From: Aquitalea pelogenes
GTDB lineage: Bacteria; Pseudomonadota; Gammaproteobacteria; Burkholderiales; Chromobacteriaceae
DNA length: 64,000 nt
Direction: 5' to 3'
NCBI RefSeq assembly: GCF_001515305.1
Contig: NZ_LNQV01000012.1
Span: forward strand, 1-64,000
A program made the position numbers and the translations under genes. Positions 62,639-64,000 of the stretch are shown here, one piece after another. Numbering within the stretch: the stretch's first letter is position 1; the number at the start of each line of letters is the position of its first letter. The notes under the pieces were generated by a model that worked only from the letters and a program-made list of their open reading frames with translations, was not told the DNA's origin and made no database searches.

Positions 62639-64000
62639 ATGCAATTCTCCGAACAATGGCTGAGAAACTGGGTTAATCCTTCCCTTTCCAGCGAGGAACT
62701 GTCCTACCTGCTGACCATGGCCGGTCTGGAAGTGGAAGAAACCACCGCTGCGGCACCAGCGTTTACCGGTGTGGTGATTGGCGAGGTCAAGGAGTGCGTC
62801 AAGCACGAAAACGCTGACCGCCTGCGCGTGACCAAGGTGGATGTCGGTACTGGCGAACTGGTGCAGATTGTCTGTGGCGCACCGAACGTGGCCGTAGGTG
62901 TGCGCGTACCGTGCGCACTGCCGGGCGCGGTATTGCCGGGCGACTTCAAGATCAAGCCCACCAAGATGCGTGGTGTGGAATCCGGCGGCATGCTGTGCTC
63001 CGGCAAGGAACTGGGCGTACCGGAGGATGTGGATGGCCTGATGCTGCTGCCGGCTGATGCGCCTGTAGGCCAGAACATCCGCGATTATCTGGGTCTGGAT
63101 GATCAGTTGTTCACGCTGAAAATTACCCCCAATCGTGCTGACTGCTTGTCGATCAAGGGTATCGCCCGTGAAGTGGCTGCCCTGACCGGTGCTGCACTGC
63201 AGCCGCAAGCCATCAGCGCCGTTGCGCCGCAAATTGACGATGTGGTGCCGGTTGCCATCGCCGCCCCGCAAGCCTGCGGTCGCTATATCGGCCGCGTGAT
63301 TCGCAATGTCAACGCCGCTGCGCCGACCCCGGACTGGATGAAGCGCCGTCTGGAGCGTTCCGGTCTGCGTTCCATTTCCGCCATCGTTGACGTCACCAAT
63401 TACGTACTGCTGGAACAAGGTCAGCCGATGCACGCCTTTGATCTGGCCAAGCTGAACGGTGGTATCACCGTGCGCATGGCCAAGGCTGGCGAGCAACTGC
63501 TCTGCCTGAACGAGAAAACCGTCACTCTTGCCGAAGACAATCTGGTAATTGCCGATGACGCCAAGGTGCTGGCCATTGCCGGCATCATGGGTGGCGAGGA
63601 AAGCGGTGTTACCACCGCCAGCACTGACATCATGCTGGAAAGTGCCTTCTTTGCCCCGGCAGCCATTGCCGGCAAGGCCCGCGCCTGGGGTTTCGGTTCC
63701 GACTCTTCCTTCCGCTTCGAACGTGGTGTGGATTTCGAACTGCAACGCGACGCCATGGAACGCGCCACCGAACTGGTGCTGTCCATCTGTGGTGGCGAAG
63801 CCGGCCCGCTCAACGAGCAAGTTGCCGAACTGCCTGTCCGCAAAGGCGTGAAAGTCCGCACTGCGCGCGTAGCGCGTCTGCTGGGCATCACCCTGTCTGC
63901 CGAGCAGATCGCCACCATCCTCACCCGTCTGGGTCTGGCTTTCGATACCCTGGAAGACGGTTTCCTGGTGCATGCACCTTCCTTCCGCTACGACATCGAG
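62639..64000 (+). CDS. pheT: Phenylalanine-tRNA ligase beta subunit (3' end outside window)
   Basis: The first 454 residues of PheT are present, open to the edge. MQFSEQWLRNWVNPSLSSEE, then the tRNA-binding OB-like domain (about 39-148; VVIGEVKECVKHENADRLRV, VCGAPNVAVG), the B3/4 editing domain (about 210-380; AIVDVTNYVLLEQGQPMHAF, ESAFFAPAAIAGKARAWGFG, SSFRFERGVD) and the start of B5 (about 400 on). ATG 62639. Confidence 0.97.
   Translation, partial: MQFSEQWLRNWVNPSLSSEELSYLLTMAGLEVEETTAAAPAFTGVVIGEVKECVKHENADRLRVTKVDVGTGELVQIVCGAPNVAVGVRVPCALPGAVLPGDFKIKPTKMRGVESGGMLCSGKELGVPEDVDGLMLLPADAPVGQNIRDYLGLDDQLFTLKITPNRADCLSIKGIAREVAALTGAALQPQAISAVAPQIDDVVPVAIAAPQACGRYIGRVIRNVNAAAPTPDWMKRRLERSGLRSISAIVDVTNYVLLEQGQPMHAFDLAKLNGGITVRMAKAGEQLLCLNEKTVTLAEDNLVIADDAKVLAIAGIMGGEESGVTTASTDIMLESAFFAPAAIAGKARAWGFGSDSSFRFERGVDFELQRDAMERATELVLSICGGEAGPLNEQVAELPVRKGVKVRTARVARLLGITLSAEQIATILTRLGLAFDTLEDGFLVHAPSFRYDIE

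Overview
The window is GC-rich, gene-dense bacterial chromosome. Protein sequences and gene order (fimV-truA-trpF-trpB-trpA-accD, thrS-infC-rpmI-rplT-pheS-pheT, secD-secF-yajC-tgt, a complete proximal flagellar flg cluster) point to a motile Betaproteobacterium, most likely Neisseriales of the Chromobacterium/Aquitalea/Vogesella type. This is a judgement from reading the sequence; no database was searched. I see no prophage, IS element, CRISPR array or rRNA operon.

Layout. 1-4.1 kb: two tandem FimV-type peptidoglycan-binding proteins, the first cut by the window edge. 4.3-8.6 kb: truA (frameshifted), trpF, trpB, trpA and accD. 8.8-10.2 kb: a GlcD-type FAD oxidoreductase. 10.17-10.53 kb: a convergent intergenic gap with a very AT-rich stretch and a cluster of DnaA boxes. 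10.5-14.1 kb: an ABC-F protein, tsaD and a YhfA-type OsmC protein. 14.3-24.5 kb: flgBCDEFGHI and flgJKL, with two sigma-54 promoters and one sigma-28 promoter readable in sequence; flgL is frameshifted near its end. 24.6-29.3 kb: astE, a crotonase, an alpha/beta hydrolase and an EAL-CBS-GGDEF protein. 29.9-37.9 kb: a polyamine region with a PotG/PotA-type ATPase, a PuuB-type oxidase, speA, a PuuP-type importer, a nitrilase-family amidase and a LuxR-type regulator ended early by a nonsense codon. 38-43.4 kb: mnmA, a Ca-loop secreted protein, nudJ, Fur-box-preceded bfd, a frameshifted YdgA-type protein and a fatty acid desaturase with a transposase-like tail. 43.4-47.1 kb: mgtC and an Nramp-related transporter, preceded by an unusually long leader with small ORFs. 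47.1-53.3 kb: a RidA-family gene, then miaA, sbcB, tdk, mutL and a DedA protein. 53.3-57.8 kb: secF, secD, yajC and tgt. 58.0-64 kb: tRNA-Val, thrS, infC, rpmI, rplT, pheS and the start of pheT.

The most interesting signals are regulatory. (1) Between tRNA-Val and thrS lies a short reading frame with four consecutive threonine codons, an antiterminator-type pairing and a terminator: a classical attenuator for threonyl-tRNA synthetase. (2) Upstream of the Nramp-related/mgtC genes a 20-codon ORF with a strong ribosome site is followed by three copies of a 7-nt complementary element, the last beside the ribosome site of a 48-codon gene, which resembles translational attenuation. (3) infC appears to start at AUA. 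(4) A DnaA-box cluster sits next to an AT-rich tract between convergent genes.

Four genes are broken. Three frameshifts (truA, flgL, ydgA-like) could all be repaired by adding G or C in short G/C runs, so sequencing or assembly error must be excluded before calling them pseudogenes. The LuxR-type gene carries a C-to-T nonsense change, which is a different kind of event.
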